Below, in pieces: positions 1 through 6,466 of a stretch of DNA of 19,660 bases. The notes under the pieces are model-generated. The model saw only the letters and a program-made list of their open reading frames with translations, was not told where the DNA came from and ran no database searches. Origin of the DNA: CAXQRU01 sp964226685 (GTDB lineage: Bacteria; Pseudomonadota; Gammaproteobacteria; Pseudomonadales; Cellvibrionaceae); the NCBI GenBank assembly GCA_964226685.1, contig CAXQRU010000160.1:1-19660 (forward strand). Direction: 5' to 3'. How positions within the stretch are numbered: position 1 is the stretch's first letter; every line of letters starts with the position of its first letter. A program made the translations under genes and the position numbers.

Positions 1-8
1 TCCGATCT
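1..8. other. Illumina adapter remnant at contig start
   Basis: The first eight bases, TCCGATCT, are the last eight bases shared by the Illumina TruSeq-type adapters (...CTCTTCCGATCT). Eight bases alone could be chance. The other contig end carries unmistakable adapter in the matching orientation, so non-genomic sequence is the best reading. Genomic sequence probably begins at base 9. Confidence 0.8.
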
Positions 9-31
9 CAAAAATTGTTTGAAATATTTAA

Positions 32-66
32 GCAAAAGCAACTTCAGATGAATTAACGTTTTGAGT
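32..66. repeat. Imperfect dyad repeat, copy 1
   Basis: About 34 bp that recur at 773-808. Shared blocks are CAAAAGC, then CTTCAGATGAATT, then TTTTGA. The outer arms CAAAAGC and CGTTTTG form an imperfect inverted repeat. It ends about 15 bases before the DUF4272 start codon. The 24 bases before it, next to the adapter, hold no recognisable gene; one frame stays open to a TGA at 49-51, but it is too short to interpret. Confidence 0.6.
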
Positions 67-81
67 AAATATGGAGAAAAC

Positions 82-764
82 ATGAGTAGTATCAGAAAAG
101 AAAATTTAGAGAAATTGTCTCAAAAGGGGTTTTTGGTGGCCGATAGTCTGCCTGTCAATAGGTTGGAGCCAGGTGAAATTCCCCAGCTTCGTCCAATCGA
201 AGAAATTTTCGGTCGGCTAATAGCGTTAAAGTCACTCTGGCTTTATGTTGATGATTACCCAGAGGGCGTGCCTTCCGATGTCGTTGAGGATATGATTAAC
301 ACTTATAATGTAAAGTCGTTCCTCACCGAGGAAGAAAATGAAATACTACAACTTTCACGAGCTGAAGCGGAAAAAACTATGGACATTTGATGGGGTGGAA
401 AAATGAAAATTGTTGGCCGTTAGCATGGATTTTAGGTTTCCCAAATATTCCTGAGGTAGACTGCGGGCAGATTTCCGGCGATTTTGCTAGAGAGCTTATG
501 ATAGATTGGTTGCCTAATAGTGTTTCTGAGTGTCAAGAGCTCAGTGCAAACCTTAAAATTAGAAGCGTAGAAGAAGTGCATCAACTAGAGGATCTATTTT
601 ATTGTGCTCATAATGCAGTTAGAAGCGCACAATTAGGTTCAGACTCTGTCCCGGAGGGTTTTCATCCATTATACGATGGTGGCTGTGTTCATGAGCGCCG
701 GCACTCATTAACTTGGTCGCTTTCTCCTGGGGTCGATTGGGATGAAACGGATATAAGCACTTAA
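82..764 (+). pseudogene. DUF4272 domain gene, frameshifted
   Basis: I recognise both halves of one DUF4272-type protein in overlapping frames. The N-terminal half reads from ATG at 82, behind a GGAG ribosome site, to TGA at 388-390. It carries RPIEEIFGRLIALKSLW, the family's Arg-Glu-Ala/Leu helix. The C-terminal half is in the next frame, from the region around 372 to TAA at 762-764. It has GWKNENCWPLAWILGF and, near the end, HNAVRSAQ and ERRHSLTW, typical of the family's second half. Restoring one base, most simply in the A6 run at 371-376, gives a continuous protein of about 226 residues reading ...EKNYGHLMGWKNEN.... The biochemical function of DUF4272 is unknown. Members often sit among orphan or immunity-like genes. 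The gene is most likely inactivated; a split two-ORF form is possible but less likely. Confidence 0.75.
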
Positions 765-772
765 CTTCTTTA

Positions 773-808
773 TTCAAAAGCCGCTTCAGATGAATTTAGC
801 TTTTGAAT
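773..808. repeat. Imperfect dyad repeat, copy 2
   Basis: Second copy of the 32-66 repeat, starting 9 bases after the DUF4272 stop codon. Here the outer arms CAAAAGC and GCTTTTG are a perfect 7-bp inverted repeat around a core containing CTTCAGATGAATTTA. Together the two copies bracket a unit of about 740 bp containing only the DUF4272 gene. This resembles a cassette or the product of recombination between repeats. Confidence 0.65.
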
Positions 809-1087
809 CATTCGCTCGAGTTCAGGAATACAGGAGTTCCCCTATAAAGGGAATGACGAAATCGAAGGAATTAGTGAACAAGTTGAATTCTTAGTTGAAG
901 GAAAACCATTTTCTGAAATTGAAAAAGATAGGTCTTGGTTTGGAAGCCCTTTTAAAGGGGGCTGGCAATGCACTAGATAAAGAAATTCAAGATTTTCTAG
1001 GAAATGAGGCACCGAAAAATCAATTTTGAGATGGCCGGGTTTCGCTATATCGTTGTCATTGTGGCTGTGATTATTGTGGGGGAAGTT
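807..1087 (+). pseudogene. Remnant of a Cys/His-rich orphan protein
   Basis: This stretch has no start codon but two coding-looking segments. Frame A (807 to TAA at 978-980) reads ...EFPYKGNDEIEGISEQVEF... and ...DRSWFGSPFKGGWQC. Frame B (about 970-1087) reads ALDKEIQDFLGNEAPKNQF, a TGA at 1027, then DGRVSLYRCHCGCDYCGG. The second segment, with clustered Cys and His, looks like the C-terminal part of a family of small orphan, possibly immunity-type, proteins; I cannot name the family. There is at least one frameshift and one stop, and the N-terminus is missing. The remnant runs straight into the DUF2199 start at 1088, as if joined by recombination. It is inferred to be non-functional. Confidence 0.5.
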
Positions 1088-1596
1088 ATGAACGAATTTG
1101 AATTTAAGTGTTCTTTTTGTGAGGAAACTCACAAGGGTATACCCACATTTGGTGCAAACTATCCTATCACAGTTCTACATGTGCCTGAAGGTGAGCGTGA
1201 ACAAAGAGTTGCGATTGGTTCAGACGACTGTGTTATTGATGAAAAAGAATTTTATATTCGTGGTTGTATCGAAATTCCAGTACACGGATATGACGACCCA
1301 TTTATTTGGGGTGCATGGGTTTCATTAAGCAAAGAAAATTTCCTACAATTTATAGAATATTTTGATGAGGAAAAGCGCTCACATATAGGCCCCTTCTTCG
1401 GATGGAATTGTAGTGATTTCATTGTCTATGAAGAGCCTTGTGTTAATTAAAAACTCAAGTCTATTTGCGAGATGACGGAATCCGCCCATATATTGAATTG
1501 GAGCCTACAAATCATCCCCTTGCTACTGAGCAGCGAGAAGGAATTTCAAAAGAAAGGCTTATTGAAATCTATGAGGCTATGATACATGGCGAATAA
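1088..1596 (+). pseudogene. DUF2199 family gene, frameshifted near the 3' end
   Basis: The main frame from ATG 1088 matches DUF2199. It starts NEFEFKCSFCEETHKGIP with a CxxC pair, then ERVAIG-type and DDCVID segments, then FYIRGCIEIPV and GAWVSLSKENFLQF, then GPFFGWN. It stops at TAA 1448-1450, about 50 residues short of the family C-terminus. The missing end is intact one frame over from 1447 to TAA 1594-1596: LKTQVYLRDDGIRPYIELEP, then NHPLATEQREGI, the usual ending. Restoring one base near 1445-1449 gives a protein of about 169 residues. DUF2199 has no established function. The truncated 120-residue product could still be made, but it would lack the most conserved tail. Confidence 0.8.
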
Positions 1597-1723
1597 CAAA
1601 CAGGTAACAATCACTGTAAATTCGACGTCAAAAAGCGGCGCGCTTTCTGTGGGTATGTGAGTCAGACATGGTATTTAGCTGGAGAGGTGACGAGAGCAGT
1701 TGCTTGCATAATGAGAAACAATA

Positions 1724-2062
1724 ATGCATGCGATGGTAATCGTGAAGAATATTTCATTTTGGATTGCAGTACTTCTGGTTGGGTGTTCCTCTCCTTGGAG
1801 TAACGGTCCCTATGAAGTTTACTGGATAGACGGTGTAAAAAGTCTTGGCTTTAACGTTGGTGATGGAGCATATATTGGGCGTATTGATGAGCCCAAGAGT
1901 ATCAATGCAAATGAAAAATTCATTACAGTTTATGCTTGCCCAGAGCAGTCATTTGCTTACTGCTATATAGATCGGGAAAAAGACCATAAATTTGCGGATG
2001 CTACCGAGTTTGTCTTTGGTCCACACACGAAAGAATCGTTCGTTGAGTGGCAAAAAAATTGA
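1724..2062 (+). CDS. Small predicted lipoprotein of unknown function
   Basis: 112 residues. The N-terminus has Lys8, a hydrophobic run and a lipobox LVGC ending at Cys21, so the mature protein would begin CSSPWS and be lipid-anchored. Residue +2 is Ser, which favours the outer membrane. The mature part is about 92 residues and rich in aromatic residues: YEVYWIDGVKSLGF, then GAYIGRI, then YIDREKDHKFADATEFVFGP. I do not recognise a named family. ATG 1733 is an alternative start, and neither start has a strong ribosome site. It is the only intact gene in the accessory block at the contig's left end. The 127 bases before it (1597-1723) hold a small GC-rich dyad, AAAGCGgcgCGCTTT (1631-1645), but no obvious promoter. 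Confidence 0.7.
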   Translation: MHAMVIVKNISFWIAVLLVGCSSPWSNGPYEVYWIDGVKSLGFNVGDGAYIGRIDEPKSINANEKFITVYACPEQSFAYCYIDREKDHKFADATEFVFGPHTKESFVEWQKN

Positions 2063-2103
2063 TATTACCAGAGCTAAATGAGCAGTAAAAACAATCATTA
2101 AGG

Positions 2104-2628
2104 CTATAGTATTTTATAGAGCACATGTTCACACAGGGGGCTATCATTGGGAACTTTTGGGTGTTTAAAATTATGGTGAGTGTTGGTCATTCCAATCCGT
2201 TCCATCAGTTGGCGGGAAGGCTGGTTGATCTCGCAGGTGAAGGCAACTACTTCATTAAGATTGAGTTGATTAAAGGCAAAGTCTAGTGTTTTTTGTGCCG
2301 CTTCCGTTGCATAGCCGTGGCCCCAATAGGGTCTTGCGAGTCGCCAACCCATTTCCACGCAAGGAGAAAAGGGTAGGTTATGCTCTTCATGTAAACCCAG
2401 TAGTCCGATAAACTGCTTGGAGTCTTTGAGTTCAAGCGCCCAAAATCCCCAGCCATTTTTCTCTATTAAGTGGCGAGCTTTATCAGCCTGGGCATCACTT
2501 TGCTCTTTGGTTAAAGTATTTGGAAAATATTTCATGACTTCGGCGTCGGCATTTAGCTGTGCGAAAGGTTCGTAGTCGCGATCCTGCCATTGGCGTAGCC
2601 GTAGGCGTTTGGTCTCTATTATTTTCAT
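2104..2628 (-). CDS. GNAT family N-acetyltransferase (RimJ/RimL-like)
   Basis: 174 residues, the usual length for the acetyltransferase_3 type of GNAT. It starts MKIIETKRLRLRQW, the typical first strand. The acetyl-CoA site is RPYWGHGYATEAAQ (Q/RxxGxG/A type), followed by the LNEVVAFTCEINQPSRQLMERIGM block with the usual Asn and Ser. It probably acetylates an amine on a protein N-terminus, amino acid or small molecule, but the substrate cannot be read from sequence. Its ATG overlaps the tatD stop as ATGA (2625-2628), so the two are translationally coupled. Confidence 0.88.
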   Translation of the reverse strand: MKIIETKRLRLRQWQDRDYEPFAQLNADAEVMKYFPNTLTKEQSDAQADKARHLIEKNGWGFWALELKDSKQFIGLLGLHEEHNLPFSPCVEMGWRLARPYWGHGYATEAAQKTLDFAFNQLNLNEVVAFTCEINQPSRQLMERIGMTNTHHNFKHPKVPNDSPLCEHVLYKIL

Positions 2629-3419
2629 GGAAGCTTAAAAAAGTGCTGGGTGTTGGTGTAGGTTTGTTTGGCAAGCGCAGCTTCACTGATACCTATGCAG
2701 TTAGATAACTCTGATAAAACATAAGGTAGCAGTGCGGGTTCATTGCGTCTATCTTTGGGTTGGGGCTTCGCGTTATGTGGTGTTAAGAACGGCGCATCGG
2801 TTTCGATCATCAGTTTATCAAGCGGTATGTGCTTAACAATGTTTCGAAGCTCTTGGCCTCGCCTGGTATCACAAAGCCAGCCGGTAATCCCAATATGGCA
2901 ATCCAGGTCTAAATAGTCAAAAAGCTCCTCTTTAGTGCCGGTAAAGCAATGCACCACCGCACCTGTCATTCGATTTCGATAAGGCTTAAGCAGTTCCATA
3001 AATCGGCTATGAGCATCGCGCTGATGTAAGAAAACCGGTTTTTGAACGGCAACAGCAATATTCAGCTGTGCTTCAAAACAATATTCCTGCTGATCTTTGG
3101 GGGAGAAATTGCGATTAAAATCCAGGCCGCACTCCCCAATAGCTACAACATTGGATTTGCTTGCCAGTGTCAAAATCTCTTGTTCATAATGGCTTTGCCA
3201 CTGTTTGGCATCATGAGGGTGAACACCGGCGGTGCAGGTTAATTGAGGGTATTGCCGAGTTAATTTAAGCGCGGCTTGGCTGGCTGCCAGAGAGGTGCCA
3301 GTGACAATCATGTGCTCAACTTGAGTTTGTTGTGCTCGCTGCAATATTTCGGCTAGGTCTTTTTGGAAGCGTTTGTTGGTGAGGTTGACACCGATATCAA
3401 TTAACGGATGGGGGTTCAT
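2625..3419 (-). CDS. tatD: TatD 3'-5' exonuclease/DNase
   Basis: 264 residues, close to E. coli TatD in length and in order of motifs. Family knowledge: a metal-dependent TIM-barrel 3'-5' exonuclease on DNA and RNA, tied to repair of oxidative damage. The protein begins LIDIGVNLTNKRF, as true TatD does, without the N-terminal HxH seen in YcfH and YjjV. Metal and catalytic residues are visible as Glu96 (AIGECGLDFNRNF), His132 (VFLHQRDAH), His157 (VVHCFTGT) and Asp208 (IETDAPFL). GITGWLCDTRRG and RRNEPA are also TatD signatures. It is the first gene of a coupled pair with the GNAT gene. A 97-base gap separates it from the next gene downstream, which is on the same strand. Confidence 0.95.
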   Translation of the reverse strand: MNPHPLIDIGVNLTNKRFQKDLAEILQRAQQTQVEHMIVTGTSLAASQAALKLTRQYPQLTCTAGVHPHDAKQWQSHYEQEILTLASKSNVVAIGECGLDFNRNFSPKDQQEYCFEAQLNIAVAVQKPVFLHQRDAHSRFMELLKPYRNRMTGAVVHCFTGTKEELFDYLDLDCHIGITGWLCDTRRGQELRNIVKHIPLDKLMIETDAPFLTPHNAKPQPKDRRNEPALLPYVLSELSNCIGISEAALAKQTYTNTQHFFKLP

Positions 3420-3516
3420 AGTGACTCCTTATTTTTTATATTATTATTCCTAACTCCAATCTGGTCAGAGCTTATTCGGGGGCAATGCTAGCATAAGCCA
3501 CTTTCTATTGTCTAAT

Positions 3517-4182
3517 TTATTGCGATAGCTCGCGCTTCTTTAAACGCCTCCAGCGTCTATCGCTATAGGATATTTCGGCTGTCGGTGCGTTGATTTTAAT
3601 AAAGTCACGAATAAAGTCAGCACTTTGAAAGCGTGCACGAAATGAGTAAACCGCTTTGGATTTACGGATAAAGTAATGTTTGGTGAGTCTCACCTCGTGA
3701 ACTAAGCCATTGGGTTGATGGTCAGGATTGCTTGCGCGGATGTAGGCTTTGGTTCGAAGAGTGTAAAGTATTTTTACCCCGAAGATGCAAATCAGCAGAA
3801 TGAGTAGAGCAGAGGAAATATATAACTCTTCTTCCGCTTGATTGAAATAGGCGATAACTGCAGTAATGCCAAATAGAACGCAAGTGGTGATTAGGGTGAT
3901 TGGCCAATAAAGTTTTTTGGCGGTCTCTAAATCTTGGTTGAGGTCATTGCAAGTCCCGCAAATAAAGCTGTAACAGACCATCTGCGTCTTTTGAGGCAGT
4001 AAATGAGCCAAAATGCCGATAAATGGCCCTACTAAATCTGCCATTCCAGCTTTTCTTTGATGTAGCTCTATGGCATACCCATTTGCAGGGTGAGCGCAGT
4101 GAAAGCAGCGTTCGGGCATAAGAAACTGCTTATCCCCAGCGTGGTTTTTCTTGGCTTTTATCGTCAGTGTGGGTTTTCTCAT
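3517..4182 (-). CDS. Unknown two-TM protein with paired CxxC motifs
   Basis: 221 residues, family not recognised. The N-terminal part has Cys26-x-x-Cys29 (CFHC) and Cys75-x-x-Cys78 (CGTC), which could together form one zinc-ribbon-like site in the cytoplasm. Two hydrophobic segments follow at about 92-111 and 121-140, forming a hairpin, and then a basic C-terminal domain of about 80 residues ending RRWRRLKKREL. Similar layouts occur in uncharacterised bacterial membrane proteins. It starts at ATG 4182, divergent from zrgA, with a shared 141-base control region. Whether it is part of the zinc response is open. Confidence 0.75.
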   Translation of the reverse strand: MRKPTLTIKAKKNHAGDKQFLMPERCFHCAHPANGYAIELHQRKAGMADLVGPFIGILAHLLPQKTQMVCYSFICGTCNDLNQDLETAKKLYWPITLITTCVLFGITAVIAYFNQAEEELYISSALLILLICIFGVKILYTLRTKAYIRASNPDHQPNGLVHEVRLTKHYFIRKSKAVYSFRARFQSADFIRDFIKINAPTAEISYSDRRWRRLKKRELSQ

Positions 4183-4283
4183 TGTTCGGCCTTTGCAAGA
4201 TCCTATCCGTACAAGGATGGTACCAGCTTTTCAATAAAAGATCATTATTTGATCTATTGGTTTTTGGGGTTTTTATTAAAAAT

Positions 4284-4301
4284 GATATGTTGTATCATAT
4301 C
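4284..4301. promoter_or_regulatory. Putative Zur operator upstream of zrgA
   Basis: GATATGTTGTATCATATC has perfect 6-bp outer arms (GATATG/CATATC) and an AT-rich centre. This resembles gammaproteobacterial Zur boxes, which are AT-rich dyads ending in ATATC or similar. It lies 22 bases before the ATG of zrgA, where a bound repressor would block transcription, and the operon itself encodes Zur. Autoregulation by zinc is the inference. The divergent gene at 3517-4182 could also be affected. Confidence 0.65.
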
Positions 4302-4323
4302 TTTTTGATTTGGGTTAAGCATT

Positions 4324-4893
4324 ATGAAAAAACTATTCTCCATACTACTGATGGTGGGGGCCGGCACCGTTCAGGCTACTCAAAAGGCTCATGTTCATGG
4401 CTATTCCGAGCTAACTCTGGTCGCAGAGGGGGATCAACTAGAGCTTGAGTGGGTGGCGCCTGCTAAGGATGTGGTGGGCTTTGAGCACAGGGCCGATTCT
4501 CCAAAGCAGGTCCAATTGGTTGAAGCTGCCAGAGATCAGCTGCTAGATTCTGAGGCCATATACCAATTTATCGGTGCAAATTGCTCAATGGCTGATGCCT
4601 CGGTCGATGTCTCGAGTTTGTTGCCAGAAAATGATCATAACCATCGAGAACATCACGATCATGGTCATGGTCATGAAAAGCATCACGATCATGAGCGCGA
4701 TGAAGGTGATCACAGTGAGGTTATTGCTCGATATCGATTTTCCTGTCAACAGCTTGACCAGTTGTCCTCCCTTGAAGTCAAAATTTTTGGCCTATTTAGT
4801 GGTGTTCAGAAGATAAAAACTGCCTGGATAAAAAATTCTGATCAAGGCGCTACCGAGCTTACACCCCAAAAAGCGGTCATTGTTTTTCAATGA
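4324..4893 (+). CDS. zrgA: ZrgA-family (DUF2796) periplasmic zinc protein
   Basis: 189 residues. A signal peptide covers about 1-18 (KKLFSILLMVGAGTVQA). HVHG at 23-26 starts the mature protein, as is usual in DUF2796. A flexible His/Asp-rich segment at about 104-130 contains some twelve histidines (for example REHHDHGHGHEKHHDHE) and should bind zinc. Both halves around it have the family's beta-strand pattern, and the C-terminus LTPQKAVIVFQ is typical. In Vibrio cholerae, ZrgA belongs to the Zur-regulated ZrgABCDE zinc uptake system. Here it is the first gene of zrgA-zur-merC, with a Zur-like box just upstream, and its stop overlaps the zur start (ATGA, 4890-4893). A role in periplasmic zinc capture for the nearby ABC system is inferred. 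Confidence 0.9.
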   Translation: MKKLFSILLMVGAGTVQATQKAHVHGYSELTLVAEGDQLELEWVAPAKDVVGFEHRADSPKQVQLVEAARDQLLDSEAIYQFIGANCSMADASVDVSSLLPENDHNHREHHDHGHGHEKHHDHERDEGDHSEVIARYRFSCQQLDQLSSLEVKIFGLFSGVQKIKTAWIKNSDQGATELTPQKAVIVFQ

Positions 4894-5339
4894 AAATTGA
4901 CGCTATTGTGGCTTGTGCCGAGCGGCAATGTCGAGATCATGGCGAGCGCTTAACGGCAAAAAGAAAACAGGTGCTGTCTGGTCTCCTGCATGCAGGGACA
5001 GCGTTGTCAGCGTATGAATTAGCCGATCTATACCAGGAGCGATTTGGTGAGTCTATGGCGGCTATGTCGGTTTATCGCATTTTAAATTTTCTGGAGAAAG
5101 AGAATTTGGTGCACAAGTTGAAGCTAAACAATAAATTTATTGCTTGCTCCCATATTGCTTGTGATCACGAGCATCAAACACCGCAGTTTTTAATTTGCCA
5201 CGAGTGTCAGCGTGTTCAAGAAATTGGTATAGATAAATCAATTATTAATGACTTGGAGCAAAATGTTGAGCGAGCAGGCTTTTCTTTGTTGAGCCCTCAA
5301 ATAGAAATGAGTTGTATTTGTAGGGAGTGTCGATCCTAG
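4890..5339 (+). CDS. zur: Zinc uptake regulator Zur (Fur family)
   Basis: 149 residues. A winged-helix DNA-binding domain occupies about 1-80, with LTAKRKQVLSGLL and the recognition region AAMSVYRILNFLE. The dimerisation and metal-binding domain follows, with CSHIACDHEHQ at about 86-96 and the structural zinc ligands Cys103/Cys106 (LICHEC) and Cys144/Cys147 (CICREC). The His/Cys pattern and neighbours point to Zur rather than Fur or PerR. With zinc bound it should repress zinc uptake genes. The start has no strong ribosome site and overlaps the zrgA stop by 4 bases, so translation is likely coupled. The Zur-like box before zrgA would make it autoregulated. Confidence 0.92.
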   Translation: MKIDAIVACAERQCRDHGERLTAKRKQVLSGLLHAGTALSAYELADLYQERFGESMAAMSVYRILNFLEKENLVHKLKLNNKFIACSHIACDHEHQTPQFLICHECQRVQEIGIDKSIINDLEQNVERAGFSLLSPQIEMSCICRECRS

Positions 5340-5347
5340 GTGGTTTT

Positions 5348-5740
5348 ATGATTCAAAATTTCTCAGATAAATTGGCCATTGGCTTGTCCGCACTGTGCCT
5401 GGTGCACTGCTTGGCGTTGCCAGTACTATTGATCCTGTTGCCCAGTTTGACGGCGCTTTCTTTAGATAATGAAGCTTTTCACATTTGGATGGTAGTTGCC
5501 GTTGTACCTATCAGTATCTATGCCTTGTTCATGGGTTATCGCCAGCACCATCATTACCGAATACTGGCTTATGGTGCTGTGGGTTTGCTGCTGTTAGTCT
5601 TGGCTCTAGCTTTAGAGGAGCGAGTAGGTGAGTGGGCTGAAAAAACGCTAACGGTATTGGGTGCTGTCATGATTGCGTTGGGTCACTACAAGAACTTTAA
5701 GTTGTGTCAACGTTCTCAATGTTCTTGTCATGAGCATTGA
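5348..5740 (+). CDS. MerC-domain membrane protein
   Basis: 130 residues and four hydrophobic helices. The first helix carries the MerC metal motif CLVHCLALP, and the C-terminus ends in a Cys/His-rich tail (CQRSQCSCHEH), after GHYKN. MerC proteins of mercury operons carry metal ions across the inner membrane. Members next to zur, as here, are common and are more likely to be involved with zinc or related metals than mercury; no merA, merT or merP is present. I chose ATG 5348, behind GGTGG, 8 bases after the zur stop. A strong hairpin terminator follows. Confidence 0.85.
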   Translation: MIQNFSDKLAIGLSALCLVHCLALPVLLILLPSLTALSLDNEAFHIWMVVAVVPISIYALFMGYRQHHHYRILAYGAVGLLLLVLALALEERVGEWAEKTLTVLGAVMIALGHYKNFKLCQRSQCSCHEH

Positions 5741-5751
5741 TGAGTCGCTAA

Positions 5752-5778
5752 AAGCGGTGAGCTAATTGCTCACCGTTT
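5752..5778. terminator. Bidirectional terminator between merC and the DUF3299 gene
   Basis: CGGTGAGC-taatt-GCTCACCG is a perfect 8-bp stem (5755-5775). It extends by G-U and two A-U pairs and is flanked by AAA and TTT, so it can work on both strands. It sits between convergent genes and overlaps the last codons of the - strand gene. Confidence 0.8.
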
Positions 5779-6394
5779 CTGTATATGGCTCGTAATGGTG
5801 CATTTTGATGGAGTAGGCGGAGGTGGCAATGTCATTTTCAGTAATAGAGGTGCTCAATATGCCTGAAATCCAGAATGGGTCATACAACGCTTCTACGTTG
5901 ATACCTTCGGGAGCTTGGACAAAAATAATTTGATTGGGTGGTGGAGGCGGTACATGAATGCAGGCGCCGAAGTAGGGGACTAAGAAAAACTCGGTGACGA
6001 TTTGCTGGTCGTTAAATTCTAAAGGTACAATAAAGCCTGCAATACGCACGGCTTTGCCATCAAGTTCGGTAATTACTGTTTTTGATGATAGCGCTTGTTG
6101 ATAGCGATCATCGGAGGCCGCAGTGATGGCATTTTGTATTTGACCGCTGATTTGATCTTCGGGTGAGCCATCTTCGATGTCGTCGATATAGCTGGGTGGG
6201 TTATTTAGTGCATCAAGATCATCTTTTGGTAGAAGATCCGTCCACTCCATAATTTCAAAGGCTGACTTGGGTAATGTGTTTGTGCGGTTGCTTGCGCTGG
6301 AATCTGTAGTGTTTTGGTTGCTGTTATTTGTTGAGTCGCAAGAGAGTAGTGCTATAAGCATGAATGGGATGATACCTTTGAGTGTGTAATTCAT
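5762..6394 (-). CDS. DUF3299-family lipoprotein
   Basis: From ATG 6394 the protein has 210 residues. It starts MNYTLKGIIPFMLIALLSC, a lipoprotein signal with lipobox LLSC (Cys19), then a Ser/Asn/Thr-rich linker. The DUF3299 core includes LDGKAVRIAGFIVPLEF, FFLVPYFGACIHVPPPPPNQ and YDPFWISGIL; the FGACIHVPPPPxNQ stretch is the family hallmark and includes a conserved Cys and His. ATG 6436 would add 14 residues and spoil the signal, so I reject it. DUF3299 genes commonly neighbour ZrgA/ABC zinc loci, and an OB-fold-like periplasmic partner of the transporter is a reasonable guess. It is divergent from the ABC pair with 72 bases between starts. Confidence 0.88.
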   Translation of the reverse strand: MNYTLKGIIPFMLIALLSCDSTNNSNQNTTDSSASNRTNTLPKSAFEIMEWTDLLPKDDLDALNNPPSYIDDIEDGSPEDQISGQIQNAITAASDDRYQQALSSKTVITELDGKAVRIAGFIVPLEFNDQQIVTEFFLVPYFGACIHVPPPPPNQIIFVQAPEGINVEALYDPFWISGILSTSITENDIATSAYSIKMHHYEPYTETVSN

Positions 6395-6424
6395 GGTTTT
6401 GTAACACGCTGTGATTAATATGGC

Positions 6425-6440
6425 GATATAATACATTGAT
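6425..6440. promoter_or_regulatory. -10 element with a weak Zur-like match, before the ABC genes
   Basis: TATAAT (6427-6432) is a perfect -10 box about 34 bases before the ABC ATPase start; I see no good -35. The surrounding GATATAATACA (6425-6435) matches the reverse strand of the zrgA operator (GATATGATACA) at 10 of 11 bases, but the second half of a dyad is poor. If real, it would place the ABC arm and possibly the divergent DUF3299 gene under Zur control. Confidence 0.35.
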
Positions 6441-6466
6441 TGTTGTAAGTTTGAATAGGGGCAATT

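Noticed and set aside
371..377. AAAAAAC looks like a -1 ribosomal slippery heptamer in the DUF4272 gene
   Set aside because: The zero frame is GAA AAA ACT, so the heptamer is not in the phase needed for canonical X XXY YYZ slippage. No stem or pseudoknot was evident just downstream. A one-base indel is simpler.
755..830. attC-like integron site after the DUF4272 gene
   Set aside because: ACTTAAC at 759-765 fits one core-box consensus, but no matching GTTRRRY box follows at a suitable distance and the other repeat copy lacks it. No integrase is seen.
842..1132. 96-codon ORF on the - strand
   Set aside because: It lies opposite the remnant and the DUF2199 start, has no ribosome site and its product shows no domain-like pattern.
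1594..1720. VCR-like attC start (TAACAAAC) after the DUF2199 gene
   Set aside because: The opening bases resemble Vibrio attC sites, but no complementary distal box or long imperfect stem follows. Only a short AAAGCG/CGCTTT dyad is present.
5348..5740. Mercury resistance from the MerC domain
   Set aside because: No merR, merT, merP or merA nearby. The gene is the last member of a zur operon, so a zinc-related role is more likely.
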